Positions 9,739-18,562 of a DNA stretch of 64,000 nt are shown one piece after another; position 1 is the stretch's first letter, and each line of letters starts with the position of its first letter. The stretch is from Candidatus Saccharimonadota bacterium (lineage in GTDB: Bacteria > Patescibacteriota > Saccharimonadia > Saccharimonadales > Saccharimonadaceae), in assembly GCA_030445245.1 (NCBI GenBank), contig JAUCSD010000001.1, positions 936,671 through 1,000,670 of the forward strand. Reading direction: 5' to 3'. Position numbers and translations under genes: made by a program. Under the pieces are notes generated by a model. It had not been told where the DNA came from, ran no database searches, and was given only the letters and a program-made list of their open reading frames with translations.

Positions 9739-9866
9739 CCATAACCTGTATGCATTTTAGACCAGTTTGCCAGTGCTCTGCGTGGTGTAATTATCACCAA
9801 TTCATGTCGTACTATGACTCGCTAGAAAAACGTAGCAAAAACGACATACATAACACTTTAAAATTA

Positions 9867-9895
9867 TTGTCACGTGTTACCGCTAATGCTACAAT
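9867..9895 (+). promoter_or_regulatory. Sigma70-type promoter of the 812-aa surface protein gene
   Basis: TTGTCA (9867-9872) and TACAAT (9890-9895) with an ideal 17-base spacer. It predicts a start near 9902 and a leader of about 92 bases. Confidence 0.65.
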
Positions 9896-9912
9896 AAGAC
9901 TAAGCTTTTTGA

Positions 9913-10004
9913 TGGCACCACACATCTAAGTGAAATAAACATATTGTTCTCATCTAACAGATGTAGAAATAGAAATATATATAAACATAGAACATGTGGT
10001 GCCA
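9913..10004 (+). promoter_or_regulatory. Leader stem that covers the start codon
   Basis: TGGCACCACA (9913-9922) is the exact reverse complement of TGTGGTGCCA (9995-10004), which includes the last two bases of the ATG at 9994. A second, inner pairing overlapping the first arm (ACATCT at 9922-9927 with AGATGT at 9959-9964) is possible. The stem would hide the start codon of the 812-aa protein, so translation may depend on opening it (temperature, ligand, protein or antisense RNA). Confidence 0.5.
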
Positions 10005-12432
10005 CCTTTCCACCGGTATTGGGCTCCGTCGTTCGCTACGATTTGTAGCGTTAGCTTTGCTGTTTGTTGCGTTAACCACAACGCTATTATTAGCTCGTGT
10101 TTCTCACGCTACAGCCGGTACTAACAGAACGATAAACTTTCAGGGTCGCTTGCAGACTGCAGCGGGGGCCGTTGTTGCTGATGGGCACTACAATATGCAG
10201 TTCAAGATCTACCAGGATGGCGCAGGCACGGCAGTGGGCAATCCTGGCGGATCATTGAAATGGACAGAAACATACATCAATAACGGTGGGACAAATGGAG
10301 TCGATGTTAAAAACGGCTTCTTTTCCGTTAGTCTGGGTTCGCAAAACCCATTCGGAACAAGCGTGGACTGGAATCAGGACACGTTATTTCTCTCGATGAA
10401 CGTCGCGGGAAGCGCGTCAGCTTGTACGACATTTGGTACTTCTCCTTGTGGTGCCGATGGTGAAATGCTCCCAATGAAACGCATCACTGCCACGCCATAC
10501 GCTATTAACGCGGGTGCGGTAAACGGTAAGACGGCGGACAACTTCGTTCAACTTGCTCAAGGTGTCCAAACCGATGCTAGTACCAACACCAGTAGCATCT
10601 TCATCAACAAGACCGGTAGCGGTAACCTCATCCAACTCCAAAACACTGCAACTGACGTATTCACCGTTGATGAAACTGGTAACCTCACTCTTGGAAGCAA
10701 CGCGGATAAATCTATCTCGGTGGCGGTGGCCGATCCTAATACCGCTGGCAAACAACTGTCGGTATCCGGTGGCGCTGGCGGAAGCGGTTCAGGATCAACG
10801 GGTGGCGACCTCGCACTTCAAGGTGGAGCAGCTGGTGGCTTGAATGGTAACGGTGGAGACGTGACCATTAACGCCGGTGCGAAGACTGGGACGGGAACTG
10901 ATGGCTCAATCTCAATTGGTGCGAGCAATACCAGTTCAATAACAATCGGCAGTACCTCGGGTGCAGGAAATCAAAATGTCAGCATCGGCGCTAACAACAC
11001 TGCTGGCGGATCATCAAACGTTATCGTTGGTTCAGGCGGATCAGCGGATAGTGGTTCGACAACAATTCAAGCAAAAGACTCGGTTACCGTTAATACCGAC
11101 GGCGTTACTCGTGTTACCTTTGGTAATTCAAACACCGTCTACTTTGGTAACGGCGTTACTGCAGCCGCACCAAACGGCTTCACTCTTCAGGCAACCGGCA
11201 GTTCGACTGCTGGTGTCAGTGGTGGTTCACTCGCAATCCAAGGTGGTGACGCTAACGCCGGTAACACTAACGGTGGTAACGTGACAATCGCCGGTGGTAG
11301 CGGTAGCGGAACCGGCGCAAGCGGACTGGTCGTGATCAACACGCCAACCTTCTCGACAGTCACCAATGATGCAAACTGTTACGCTGGCGGTACAACGGTA
11401 GCAAGCAGTTGTACGATTAGTAACTCAACCGTCAATAACGCGGCGGCAGTTGTTGTCGGATTCAGTGCAACCGGTCAGACTGCCACTCTACCCGATCCTT
11501 CCATCACCACAGCTGGACGCATTATGTACGTGACGGCCGCTAATGGATCGGAAGATTTCACTCTGTCTATCAATGGTGGCGGTACTGATAATCACATTGC
11601 CATGCATAAAAATGTAACGGCAAGTCTGCTTTGGAACGGATCCGACTGGACCTCAACAACCGCATCCAACGCGCCGACGCCTTACTCGCTCGGCGGCAGC
11701 TCAAGTGGCGGCACACCAAACGTCCAGGTTGGTGACGGGGTAGCAAGTGGCGCACCGACATTGTTCACTGTTGACAAGGCATCATCTCCACCAGTTGTTA
11801 CTGATAGCTCACTCCTTGGTAGCATGTACTACGACACAACAATCGGTAAACTACAGTGTTACGAGGCTAAGGGCTGGGGGTCTTGTGGATCAAGTCCTGA
11901 CACCTTCGTCACCCTCAGTCCTGAGTACACGAATACGGTTACAAACGGTAACGGTATCGGCACCATGACCACTGACCTCTGTTCCGACACGCTTGATATC
12001 AACGACGGCACCTCTGGACAACCAACCATTTGTGGAAGCAATGAAACCTATAACTTCTACAATTGGACATCCTCTCAGGGTACCGCTCAAACCAAGAGTA
12101 TCTATGTTACCTATAAACTTCCGTCTACCTTCAAGGAGTTCTCAGCTGGACTAACCTCTCTCATGGGTCGTACTGACAGCTCAAATTCAAACGTCTCCTA
12201 CCAGATATACCGCAACCGTAACAGTTCTGGCATGACTGCCTGTGGCTCATCTATGCCAGTATCGACTGGCTCGCAGTCTACCTGGCAAACAAAGACCGCC
12301 AGTGGTAGCGAGGATCCATCGACCTGTAGTTTTGCAGCTGGTGATAGCATCGTCTTTAAGATCAACATGATCGCGAGCAGTAATGCCAACGCCTACATAG
12401 CGAACCTTGGCTTTACATATAGCAACAATTAG
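9994..12432 (+). CDS. Large secreted repeat protein (putative adhesin/fibre)
   Basis: 812 aa. A signal peptide covers about residues 1-41 (basic RRSLR, hydrophobic ALALLFVALTTTLLLA, then SHA). The mature N-terminus starts with NRTINFQGRLQ, a domain often found at the head of CPR surface proteins. Residues about 230-450 are Gly/Ser/Asn/Thr-rich repeats of the type GGDLALQGGAAG, GGNVTIAGGSGSG and SITIGSTSGAG, as in beta-helical or fibre shafts. A motif with SLLGSMYYDTTIGKLQCYE follows near 600, and a Cys-containing C-terminal domain ends the chain. No anchor is seen after the signal peptide, so retention at the surface is unexplained. Likely function is attachment to a host or surface (inference). 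It diverges from the F1-like operon with a 302-base shared control region. Confidence 0.75.
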   Translation: MWCHLSTGIGLRRSLRFVALALLFVALTTTLLLARVSHATAGTNRTINFQGRLQTAAGAVVADGHYNMQFKIYQDGAGTAVGNPGGSLKWTETYINNGGTNGVDVKNGFFSVSLGSQNPFGTSVDWNQDTLFLSMNVAGSASACTTFGTSPCGADGEMLPMKRITATPYAINAGAVNGKTADNFVQLAQGVQTDASTNTSSIFINKTGSGNLIQLQNTATDVFTVDETGNLTLGSNADKSISVAVADPNTAGKQLSVSGGAGGSGSGSTGGDLALQGGAAGGLNGNGGDVTINAGAKTGTGTDGSISIGASNTSSITIGSTSGAGNQNVSIGANNTAGGSSNVIVGSGGSADSGSTTIQAKDSVTVNTDGVTRVTFGNSNTVYFGNGVTAAAPNGFTLQATGSSTAGVSGGSLAIQGGDANAGNTNGGNVTIAGGSGSGTGASGLVVINTPTFSTVTNDANCYAGGTTVASSCTISNSTVNNAAAVVVGFSATGQTATLPDPSITTAGRIMYVTAANGSEDFTLSINGGGTDNHIAMHKNVTASLLWNGSDWTSTTASNAPTPYSLGGSSSGGTPNVQVGDGVASGAPTLFTVDKASSPPVVTDSSLLGSMYYDTTIGKLQCYEAKGWGSCGSSPDTFVTLSPEYTNTVTNGNGIGTMTTDLCSDTLDINDGTSGQPTICGSNETYNFYNWTSSQGTAQTKSIYVTYKLPSTFKEFSAGLTSLMGRTDSSNSNVSYQIYRNRNSSGMTACGSSMPVSTGSQSTWQTKTASGSEDPSTCSFAAGDSIVFKINMIASSNANAYIANLGFTYSNN

Positions 12433-12438
12433 TCTCTA

Positions 12439-12467
12439 TTGGTAGGCTATCCCTGTTATGCTAAAAT
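12439..12467 (+). promoter_or_regulatory. Sigma70-type promoter
   Basis: TTGGTA and TAAAAT with a 17-base spacer and an extended TG before the -10. It lies between the 812-aa gene and the 242-aa membrane protein and points at the latter. Confidence 0.55.
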
Positions 12468-12505
12468 GACATGAGTAGTTAGACGCTGGTTGTTTAGCGA
12501 GGGAT

Positions 12506-13234
12506 ATGGAATTCAAAAAACCAAATAGATATGGGAGGCAGCGACCAACACAGACTGGGTCACATCCTAATGACCCTACTCTTACACACCCCCGTGCCAC
12601 CCCTCGTCCAGCCCCTTCTCTTAGCACAACACCAGTTCAGTCACCCCACCTGGTAAGGCCAATCGTTGAAACCAAACCTAATAAGCCATCTTTGAAGTCG
12701 GCGGTCGTATCCTACACACAGCAATCACTCCATGACAGGAAGACGCTGGTTATCTTAGCGGTGGTTATTCTGTTTCTTATTACAGCCGGTGCATTTATCG
12801 TCCAACACAACATGACGAGCAATGCCGATGACACGAGTGTCTCAAAGGAAGCAGTTGATAGTCTTGAATACCAAACCATCTTACCTGAGGGGAAATCGAT
12901 TACCGACCTTGGCGGTTGGAAACGAGTCAGCCCAGCAAAAAGTGATCCAGTCTATGCTTATATTGACGAGATCGGAGCTGTTTCGATTAATGTGAGCGAG
13001 CAGCCGCTACCCCAGTCATTTGTTGGTAATACCGACGACCAGGTCGCTGAGCTTGCTAAAAAATTCAGCGCAACCAACAAGATTAGTGCAGGAGACATCA
13101 AGGTCTATGCCGGCACCTCGTCCAAAGGACCGCAATCAATTATCTTTACAAAAAATAGCTTACTTATCCTGATCAAGTCTCAGGAAAAAATTGATGATGC
13201 TGCTTGGATAAAATACATCAAATCGCTTAGCTAA
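12506..13234 (+). CDS. Single-pass membrane protein, Pro-rich cytoplasmic tail
   Basis: 242 aa. Residues 1-60 are Pro/Thr-rich and basic, residues about 77-97 (TLVILAVVILFLITAGAFIV) form the only membrane span, and the rest is an extracytoplasmic domain of about 140 residues with SLEYQTILPEGKSITDLGGW and a YAGTSSKGPQSIIFTKNSLL segment. No family is recognised. GAGGG lies only three bases before the ATG, so the true start may differ slightly. Preceded by its own promoter. Confidence 0.7.
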   Translation: MEFKKPNRYGRQRPTQTGSHPNDPTLTHPRATPRPAPSLSTTPVQSPHLVRPIVETKPNKPSLKSAVVSYTQQSLHDRKTLVILAVVILFLITAGAFIVQHNMTSNADDTSVSKEAVDSLEYQTILPEGKSITDLGGWKRVSPAKSDPVYAYIDEIGAVSINVSEQPLPQSFVGNTDDQVAELAKKFSATNKISAGDIKVYAGTSSKGPQSIIFTKNSLLILIKSQEKIDDAAWIKYIKSLS

Positions 13235-13298
13235 CCCCTTAGGTCACTTGTACTCACGTACTGATTCGCCGCTATTCGTATGTGGCCACGGCTAGCTG

Positions 13299-13889
13299 CT
13301 AGTGTGAGCTTTTGTATTTTGCGATAGACTGTGCGACTTTGCTGTCCGTCTTGAGGTTCTCAAAGAATAAAACCTGATCTTTGGAGAGAATCATCTTATC
13401 TTCTGGACCATGAATTTCATCACCAAGTTTGATGAGCTGGACGTCTTTTTGATCTGTCGAGGTCTTCTGAGGATTCTTAGAATCTGTCGTACTGTCACTT
13501 GTCTGTGTTTGAAGGTAATAGATATCAGTCAGTTGCATGTAGTCTTTGTCGAACGGTTTGAGCTTGCCGAAGTAGGTTTGGCCGTTAGTAAAGAAGACCG
13601 CCTGGTACTTAGCGCTGTCGATTGCCGTACCGGCACTTTGCATATTTGACCACATAAACCAGCCAATAACACCAAGAATAACGATAATAATTGCGACAAT
13701 AGGAAACAGGAATCGCTTCCACGATTTCTTTTCTTTTGGAGCGTGGTGTACTGGAGTTGCTCTATGCACGGTTGTTGGCTCCACGTTTACGGGTTGAGGT
13801 TCTTCTGGCTGTCGGCGTGGCTGCTCAGGTCGACTGCTGACGACCCTTCTATCTGGCGTTTGTTGCGCACGAAATGGTCCCCCATCCAT
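13299..13889 (-). CDS. Single-pass membrane protein of CPR type
   Basis: 196 aa. Residues 1-55 are Pro/Arg-rich and cytoplasmic, 59-80 (FLFPIVAIIIVILGVIGWFMW) span the membrane, and the outer domain has AKYQAVFFTNGQTYFGKL, a beta-stranded segment, then YMQLTDIYYLQ and LIKLGDEIHGPEDKMILSKDQVLFFENL. I know this F-F-T-N-G-Q-x-Y-F-G-K-L pattern as recurrent in Patescibacteria proteins but without a function. GGAG lies 11 bases before the start. Convergent with the 242-aa gene. Confidence 0.7.
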   Translation of the reverse strand: MDGGPFRAQQTPDRRVVSSRPEQPRRQPEEPQPVNVEPTTVHRATPVHHAPKEKKSWKRFLFPIVAIIIVILGVIGWFMWSNMQSAGTAIDSAKYQAVFFTNGQTYFGKLKPFDKDYMQLTDIYYLQTQTSDSTTDSKNPQKTSTDQKDVQLIKLGDEIHGPEDKMILSKDQVLFFENLKTDSKVAQSIAKYKSSH

Positions 13890-14200
13890 GTGTAGTTTTT
13901 CTCCAAATTACCCATTACTGTTGCATCAATAATATCACAACAAAGCCATTAGCGCGATCACGCAATAATACTTCTATGCTATGACATTTCTTCCTGTTCT
14001 TATTTTCTCTTACTCTCTGATATCTAGGTATGTTTCTTTTTAGGTGAGTGAGGTTTATATATGAGGAGGCCAAGGGGAAAGCGCCTTTTGCCTATCCCCA
14101 CCTATACCGTTTACTTATAGGGAAATGCCACGAATATTCGGCCATAACACCTTAAAGCAATGTAAAAAATGTCCACGCCCTTATGGACAAAATACCTCTT
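13890..14200. other. 311-bp gap without supported gene
   Basis: AT-rich, no frame with protein character apart from a 19-codon reading frame near 14060 that I do not trust. A weak GGGGA/TCCCC pairing near 14075-14100 could be part of a terminator for the gene ending at 14201. Nothing else is seen. Confidence 0.4.
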
Positions 14201-14749
14201 CTACGCCGCGACTTTCGTCGTGGGCTCCATGAGTCTACCGCTCCTTGAAAGATCTGGATCAGTACAGGCGGCAAGATTAAAACAGCATGGTCGGCGCTTG
14301 CCGGATCGAAGCTTTGAAATAGACACCTCAACTCGTCGCTCACGAGTCTCCATCTTACTGGTCGCATTTACCCAACGTATCCATTCCCAACGTGCCATTG
14401 GAGTGATCTTGGTCCAGAGATTTTGAACGGTGGGCGGGGCGGTGGCGAGAGCTTTTGAGAAATCGTCGGGTATAACTGGCTCCGGCCAATCTTTGCTGGG
14501 CTCAATCTCAAGCTTGACCGTATCCCCCGCACCAATGCCAATAGCTTTTTGTAGCTTTTCATCAACTTTGAACCAATGGCCCCACCTTCCATCTGGTTCC
14601 AGTACCTGCCCAAAATCATGACCGTTGATCATTCCTTTTACCATTACCTGTCCACGAGATGGCAGCTTTTCACTTGCGGTCTCGGGTAACTGTAAGATAG
14701 TCCATTTGTCGAGTGTGTATAGTGTCGCTTCAAAAATAATTGTCGACAT
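14201..14749 (-). CDS. DUF1905/YdeI-type protein
   Basis: 182 aa. Residues 1-95 match the DUF1905 fold (MSTIIFEATLYTLDKWTILQLP, then GQVMVKGMINGHDFGQVLEPDG and GAGDTVKLEIEPSKDWPE). Residues about 98-145 have the YdeI/OmpD-associated helix pattern PDDFSKALATAP, then WTKITPMARWEWIRWVNATS. Members are small cytoplasmic proteins, some linked to bacteriocin protection or osmotic response; the reaction is unknown. The last 30 residues are unusual and may be a local extension. TAAAG and AAAG precede the start but no strong ribosome binding site. Confidence 0.7.
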   Translation of the reverse strand: MSTIIFEATLYTLDKWTILQLPETASEKLPSRGQVMVKGMINGHDFGQVLEPDGRWGHWFKVDEKLQKAIGIGAGDTVKLEIEPSKDWPEPVIPDDFSKALATAPPTVQNLWTKITPMARWEWIRWVNATSKMETRERRVEVSISKLRSGKRRPCCFNLAACTDPDLSRSGRLMEPTTKVAA

Positions 14750-14754
14750 TTTCT

Positions 14755-16032
14755 TTACCCCTTGATTAATGCTTTATTTAAATGCGCCGCATATTCAATC
14801 AGTTTCTTATTACCAGATTTCTTAGCGTAAACGTGCATACGTTTGATAACACTAGTATACTTCTTAATCGATTCAGTGGTCAGGTTTGACCCGAGTTTCT
14901 TTTGCTCATCAAAAAACAGCGCCTCGTAACACTGACCGACTCGTACCTGATCATTACTATGCTTAAACGCCTTAATCGCATCATGATAGCGATGCGATTG
15001 ATAATAGTGAACCCCTTCGGACTCCCAGCTCTTTCGAGTTAACTCTTCTGCACCTGGCGCATATTTAGCAAAGCGCCGAGCTGCGACGTAGTTATGACGT
15101 TCCATCTCGTAAATCGTACCATTATGACCAACCATGCCAAGAAGCGTCACGTCATGACTCGCCGTCGCGAACTTTAATGCTTGATGATAATTATGGCGCT
15201 TCATCAGTGAATTGATTAGCTTATTGTAGGCAGCATCCAAATTACGCGTGACGATACCGCGGTCGTGTGACAGTATGAATGCAAAACGCGATGCTTGCAG
15301 AAAATTCTCCGCAGAGACCTCATGCGTGGATAGGTATGAATCGGTTGCATCCAGCAGGTTGACGCTAACGATCTCTTCGATCGGCAGAAGTGTACTGTCT
15401 TTTTGTTTTTCGTAGTCTGTAAATCGACCGGTAGTTGCTTCGATATCAATACCGCCGTAGTGCAGTGCAACGTGCCGTGGCAATAAACGAATCTGAAGAT
15501 CGCGTACATCGTAATAGCGTGAGTACAGATAAATATACAGCGTTACAATCTGATTACAGTCACCCACCAACTTCTCATGGGATGGATCACGCAGTAGTCG
15601 CCCAAACGAACTGGACTCGCGATACTCGTACGCGCGACGCTCCTGCGAGAAATAGTCCATCATCGCTTGTAGCAGGACTGCCTTTCTCGGATCAATAGCC
15701 GTCCCTGAAGTTACCCTATCAATGTGTGCTGTAACTGATTCAGCTGGCTGTGCGTTGTTTGTATAAAAGTGATCGAAATCATCGACAATTAGTTGCAGGT
15801 TGGCATACAGCTTTCTACGCTGGGACTTGCTCAGGTATCGGTACCCTTTGTATTGGTATTCTGTCCAGAGGTTAATAATAGCGATATTGCCCTGGAGCAA
15901 GCTGCCCAGTCTCGCTCGCGTTGCCGATTGATTGCTATGTTCGGTCAGTCCTTTGAAAAAGAGCCCCACTGACCGTTCGCGTACGTCAGCGTATGGTGCG
16001 AAAAAATAGAAGACACTGTCGATAAAGCCCAT
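14755..16032 (-). CDS. Transglutaminase-like protein with helical repeats
   Basis: 425 aa. The middle (150-205) holds a transglutaminase/SirB1-like core: GDCNQ with Cys159, then LLPRHVALHYGGIDIEATTG with His187 and Asp196, a plausible Cys-His-Asp triad (D-I-E-A-T is typical of the SirB1-type branch). The C-terminal 190 residues are helical pairs resembling TPR units (HNYHQALKFATA, HNYVAARRFAKYA, HRYHDAIKAFKHS). The first 130 residues are helical and unidentified. Could be a peptidase-like scaffold. Soluble, no signal peptide. TACACT (16039-16044) sits six bases before the ATG, suggesting a leaderless mRNA. Confidence 0.6.
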   Translation of the reverse strand: MGFIDSVFYFFAPYADVRERSVGLFFKGLTEHSNQSATRARLGSLLQGNIAIINLWTEYQYKGYRYLSKSQRRKLYANLQLIVDDFDHFYTNNAQPAESVTAHIDRVTSGTAIDPRKAVLLQAMMDYFSQERRAYEYRESSSFGRLLRDPSHEKLVGDCNQIVTLYIYLYSRYYDVRDLQIRLLPRHVALHYGGIDIEATTGRFTDYEKQKDSTLLPIEEIVSVNLLDATDSYLSTHEVSAENFLQASRFAFILSHDRGIVTRNLDAAYNKLINSLMKRHNYHQALKFATASHDVTLLGMVGHNGTIYEMERHNYVAARRFAKYAPGAEELTRKSWESEGVHYYQSHRYHDAIKAFKHSNDQVRVGQCYEALFFDEQKKLGSNLTTESIKKYTSVIKRMHVYAKKSGNKKLIEYAAHLNKALIKG

Positions 16033-16038
16033 AGTGTT

Positions 16039-16044
16039 AGTGTA
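16039..16044 (-). promoter_or_regulatory. -10 hexamer 6 nt before a start codon (leaderless)
   Basis: TACACT on the minus strand, six bases before the ATG at 16032. Confidence 0.45.
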
Positions 16045-16145
16045 TCAAACATCAGTACAACTTATCACCGCGGTAGTAGCATTTACCTAGCAAAAAGCTT
16101 CCGTACAAAGTTCTTTTACAGTGATAGGGTTAGCCCCTCCAGAAG

Positions 16146-16355
16146 CTAGGATTTGCCGTTCAAATACTTACCAACAACGCTTAGAGCGAATGAAGGCAAT
16201 ATGATGAAAACAGTTGCGAATAAGAGTCTTATGAGTACTTCGCTAAGAACAGAGTCTTTCTCGTCCGGACCTGAAGCCGTCAGAACGACTAAAATCCCCA
16301 GAATACCGAAGGCAATCGATGCATAGGTAAATACTTTTGTAGCTATTTTTTGCAT
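16146..16355 (-). CDS. Small two-span membrane protein (69 aa)
   Basis: 69 aa with two hydrophobic helices (about 10-28 and 42-62) joined by a charged loop (SGPDEKDSVLSEV). No family recognised. TATACT is six bases before the ATG and there is no ribosome binding site, so the mRNA is probably leaderless. The clear promoter supports it as a real gene. Confidence 0.6.
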   Translation of the reverse strand: MQKIATKVFTYASIAFGILGILVVLTASGPDEKDSVLSEVLIRLLFATVFIILPSFALSVVGKYLNGKS

Positions 16356-16361
16356 ATCTTT

Positions 16362-16367
16362 AGTATA
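16362..16367 (-). promoter_or_regulatory. -10 hexamer 6 nt before a start codon (leaderless)
   Basis: TATACT on the minus strand, six bases before the ATG at 16355. Confidence 0.55.
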
Positions 16368-16470
16368 CCAAACAAAAAGACCCTCCTTGCGAAGATTTTT
16401 AAATGTTATCTTTTGCTCGCATTAGTGTATATCTCGCAACCAGGATCCATTTCTTCAGAAATAGCGACTA

Positions 16471-16499
16471 TGGACATACATTAATTATAGTATTATGAT
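16471..16499 (+). promoter_or_regulatory. Promoter of the 72-aa membrane protein
   Basis: TGGACA (16471-16476) and TATGAT (16494-16499) with 17 bases between. It fits the gene at 16541 with a short leader. Confidence 0.5.
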
Positions 16500-16540
16500 A
16501 TTGATGTTCACCCGTTCAGAGCTTAGATCCTGGAGGAGCA

Positions 16541-16759
16541 ATGATCTTTCTTCTTCGTATCGTGATTCTACTGTTCGTGCTGGCCATTTCAATCAACCAC
16601 GGTGTGGAAGCCGGACGAAACACCAACCCCGGGTGGGGAACCGTCTGGGGTATCCTCTTCTTCGTCTTCTGGATCTTCGTCGCCAACATCGCACTGAACC
16701 TCCTCATCATCATTCGTCGGAAACTCAGCAGATGGATGGATGACAACACCTACTACTAG
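16541..16759 (+). CDS. Small two-span membrane protein with strong RBS (72 aa)
   Basis: 72 aa. Two hydrophobic stretches (about 2-18 and 35-60) separated by NHGVEAGRNTNPGWGT; basic-acidic C-terminus (RRKLSRWMDDNTYY). The ATG follows TGGAGGAGCA, one of the few consensus ribosome binding sites in the window, and the codons are GC-rich, as in the Cys-rich mini-gene patch at 2 kb. A promoter lies upstream and a terminator downstream, so it is a stand-alone gene. Function unknown. Confidence 0.65.
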   Translation: MIFLLRIVILLFVLAISINHGVEAGRNTNPGWGTVWGILFFVFWIFVANIALNLLIIIRRKLSRWMDDNTYY

Positions 16760-16798
16760 CTAGGTGCAGCCCCCTCATCGTATCGTTGCAGGCCCAGG

Positions 16799-16827
16799 TA
16801 GCCTCCGGTATGATCCGGGGGCTATTT
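16799..16827 (+). terminator. Rho-independent-like terminator
   Basis: TAGCCTCCGG and CCGGGGGCTA form a 10-bp stem (one G-T pair) with a 6-base loop, followed by a short T-run. It closes the 72-aa gene. Confidence 0.6.
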
Positions 16828-16936
16828 GCATGTCGTCTGGCACATCCTGCCACACTTTTTGAGTTTTTTAATAAGCAACGGCACCCTATACACAGTGTGC
16901 TAAAATGGTTATAGTAAAAAACGTTGGGAGACGGGT

Positions 16937-17638
16937 ATGTACGAGCAAAATAATGTAGAGTTTATGGGCGTATTGGTGGATCGACAATATACAACTGGTC
17001 AAAAATATGCCCAACTTGTATTCGAAACTGCCGAAGGTATTCGGCTATCACTCAGTCGCAATATCAACATGGTGCGCTCACTCAGATTAGGTTTAACCTA
17101 CAAAGTTAAAGGTCCTGAACACACAGTCGGACAAAAACGTTATGTTCACGAACCTACAGCAACACTCGTGTCTGGTGGTAAGTTATCCTTGATTTCCAAA
17201 CACTATAAAATACTCATCCCCGTAGCGATCGGCGTGATCGTTGTATTAAGCGGGGTGGGAGCTCTCGCATATGCCACTCATAGTACTAGCACCAGCACCA
17301 GTAGTCTGCCTGCAGTACATAAGGAAAAACCAATATCAAAGGTAGCACCCGTAACTACCAGTTCACAGCCAGCTTCAAATACAGCCTCGACCCTATCTAC
17401 CTCAACTCAACAACAGACTAAAACAACTCCAGTAAAATCTACTAAGAATAGTGCCCCTATTTCAACGACGACAACTGCCCCAGTGATCAGCGACACTACT
17501 GTTGCTCCTTCCGTTACGAATGATCCAGCTAGCCTTACCACTCAAGATGGCGCTAGCGGTACCATCCAGCCCGTCGTGGAAACTCCTCCAAGTGATGCTC
17601 CAGTACAGACCGATCCGAACCCACCTGTCGCTCCCTAA
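16937..17638 (+). CDS. Single-pass protein with Ser/Thr/Pro-rich outer region
   Basis: 233 aa. Residues 1-85 form a small beta-rich cytoplasmic domain (VEFMGVLVDRQYTTGQKYAQ, then IRLSLSRNINMVRSLRLG), perhaps OB-fold-like. Residues about 89-112 (HYKILIPVAIGVIVVLSGVGALAYA) span the membrane, and 113-233 are low-complexity Ser, Thr, Pro and Val, probably an extended cell-wall-spanning stalk. GGGAG lies eight bases before the ATG and an extended TGCTAAAAT -10 is at 16898-16906. No catalytic motif. Confidence 0.7.
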   Translation: MYEQNNVEFMGVLVDRQYTTGQKYAQLVFETAEGIRLSLSRNINMVRSLRLGLTYKVKGPEHTVGQKRYVHEPTATLVSGGKLSLISKHYKILIPVAIGVIVVLSGVGALAYATHSTSTSTSSLPAVHKEKPISKVAPVTTSSQPASNTASTLSTSTQQQTKTTPVKSTKNSAPISTTTTAPVISDTTVAPSVTNDPASLTTQDGASGTIQPVVETPPSDAPVQTDPNPPVAP

Positions 17639-17726
17639 TATTATGACGTGAGTATCTTTTCGGCGACTGGTTCGGATTCAGACGCTAAACCATAAAGAAT
17701 ACTTCACGACTGCTCAACCGCCTTGG

Positions 17727-18440
17727 CTAAAGTGGATTTTGGTTCATTCTAATAACTAGATTTTCCAATGTGGCGATCGTACCGTCAGTATTCATCTTGA
17801 CGTATACCAGCATACTCCAAGAATTGTTTGGATACTTATAGACCTGAACAATCGTTTGACTAGAATCATCTGGATTAACGATAGCAGAATTGATGCTAAC
17901 ACTATCGGGCAGATCTACATCTGCACTTTGAGGAAATAGATGAAGGCTATAACTACTCAAATAACCGTAATTGGGACTAAACATAGCAGAATTGTCCGCA
18001 AGATATTGATCCGCAATCGCTTGTCTCTGGCTTGCAGGTACAGCTTGTAGCTTTGCTAAGAAATCCTGATAAAGAGCTAAGACAGCTACTACAGCTGGGC
18101 GCACCTCTGCTCTACTTAAGTTCGTCGATAGACCACTTGAATCAACTGTTGGTTCTTTATTCGTAGCGGCATCGGATGATGAATTATCTGTTTTATTCTG
18201 TGAATCAATCGGGGTTCCATTATCAATAATAATTGGCGTCTTTTCTTTCTCGGCCTTAAGTGCAGCAGCATTGTCCTTATTCTGGGATGTAACTTCAATT
18301 TTATTTGCAGTAGACTTTTCATCTTTGCTTACAAAGTTCTTCCAAAACACAAAACCTAATGCGCTCAGTACGACAAGAACAATAGCTATAACAATAACGA
18401 CGTGCATACTGCCTGTTTGCTTAGAAGATGCTTTAATCAT
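17727..18440 (-). CDS. Membrane-anchored extracytoplasmic protein
   Basis: 237 aa. One N-terminal span (about 11-33, MHVVIVIAIVLVVLSALGFVF). A low-complexity linker rich in Asn, Asp, Lys and Ser follows to about 105. The C-terminal domain (105-237) begins with RPAVVAVLALYQDFLAKLQA and ends with beta strands (TIVQVYKYPNNSWSMLVYVKMNTDG). Not recognised. TATTCT is six bases before the ATG, consistent with a leaderless start. Confidence 0.65.
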   Translation of the reverse strand: MIKASSKQTGSMHVVIVIAIVLVVLSALGFVFWKNFVSKDEKSTANKIEVTSQNKDNAAALKAEKEKTPIIIDNGTPIDSQNKTDNSSSDAATNKEPTVDSSGLSTNLSRAEVRPAVVAVLALYQDFLAKLQAVPASQRQAIADQYLADNSAMFSPNYGYLSSYSLHLFPQSADVDLPDSVSINSAIVNPDDSSQTIVQVYKYPNNSWSMLVYVKMNTDGTIATLENLVIRMNQNPL

Positions 18441-18495
18441 GTACTAAGAATAGCACTATAACGCCTTTTTTATTATTTGTAATGTCTCCTAAAAA

Positions 18496-18533
18496 ATGAA
18501 AAAGATCCACAAAATAGTGAATCATTTTTTCAT
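18496..18533 (-). terminator. Terminator after the protease-fusion gene
   Basis: ATGAAAAA...TTTTTCAT outer stem with an inner GAT-CAC/GTG-ATC stem and AAAATA loop; on the minus strand it ends in a T-rich run. It lies 30 bases past the stop at 18563. Confidence 0.6.
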
Positions 18534-18562
18534 GGCTAAGCATATAGGTCATGGACCTAGGG

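Noticed and set aside
14056-14120. 19-codon frame beginning ATGAGGAGG
   Set aside because: Too short, no convincing translation signal, unsupported by context.
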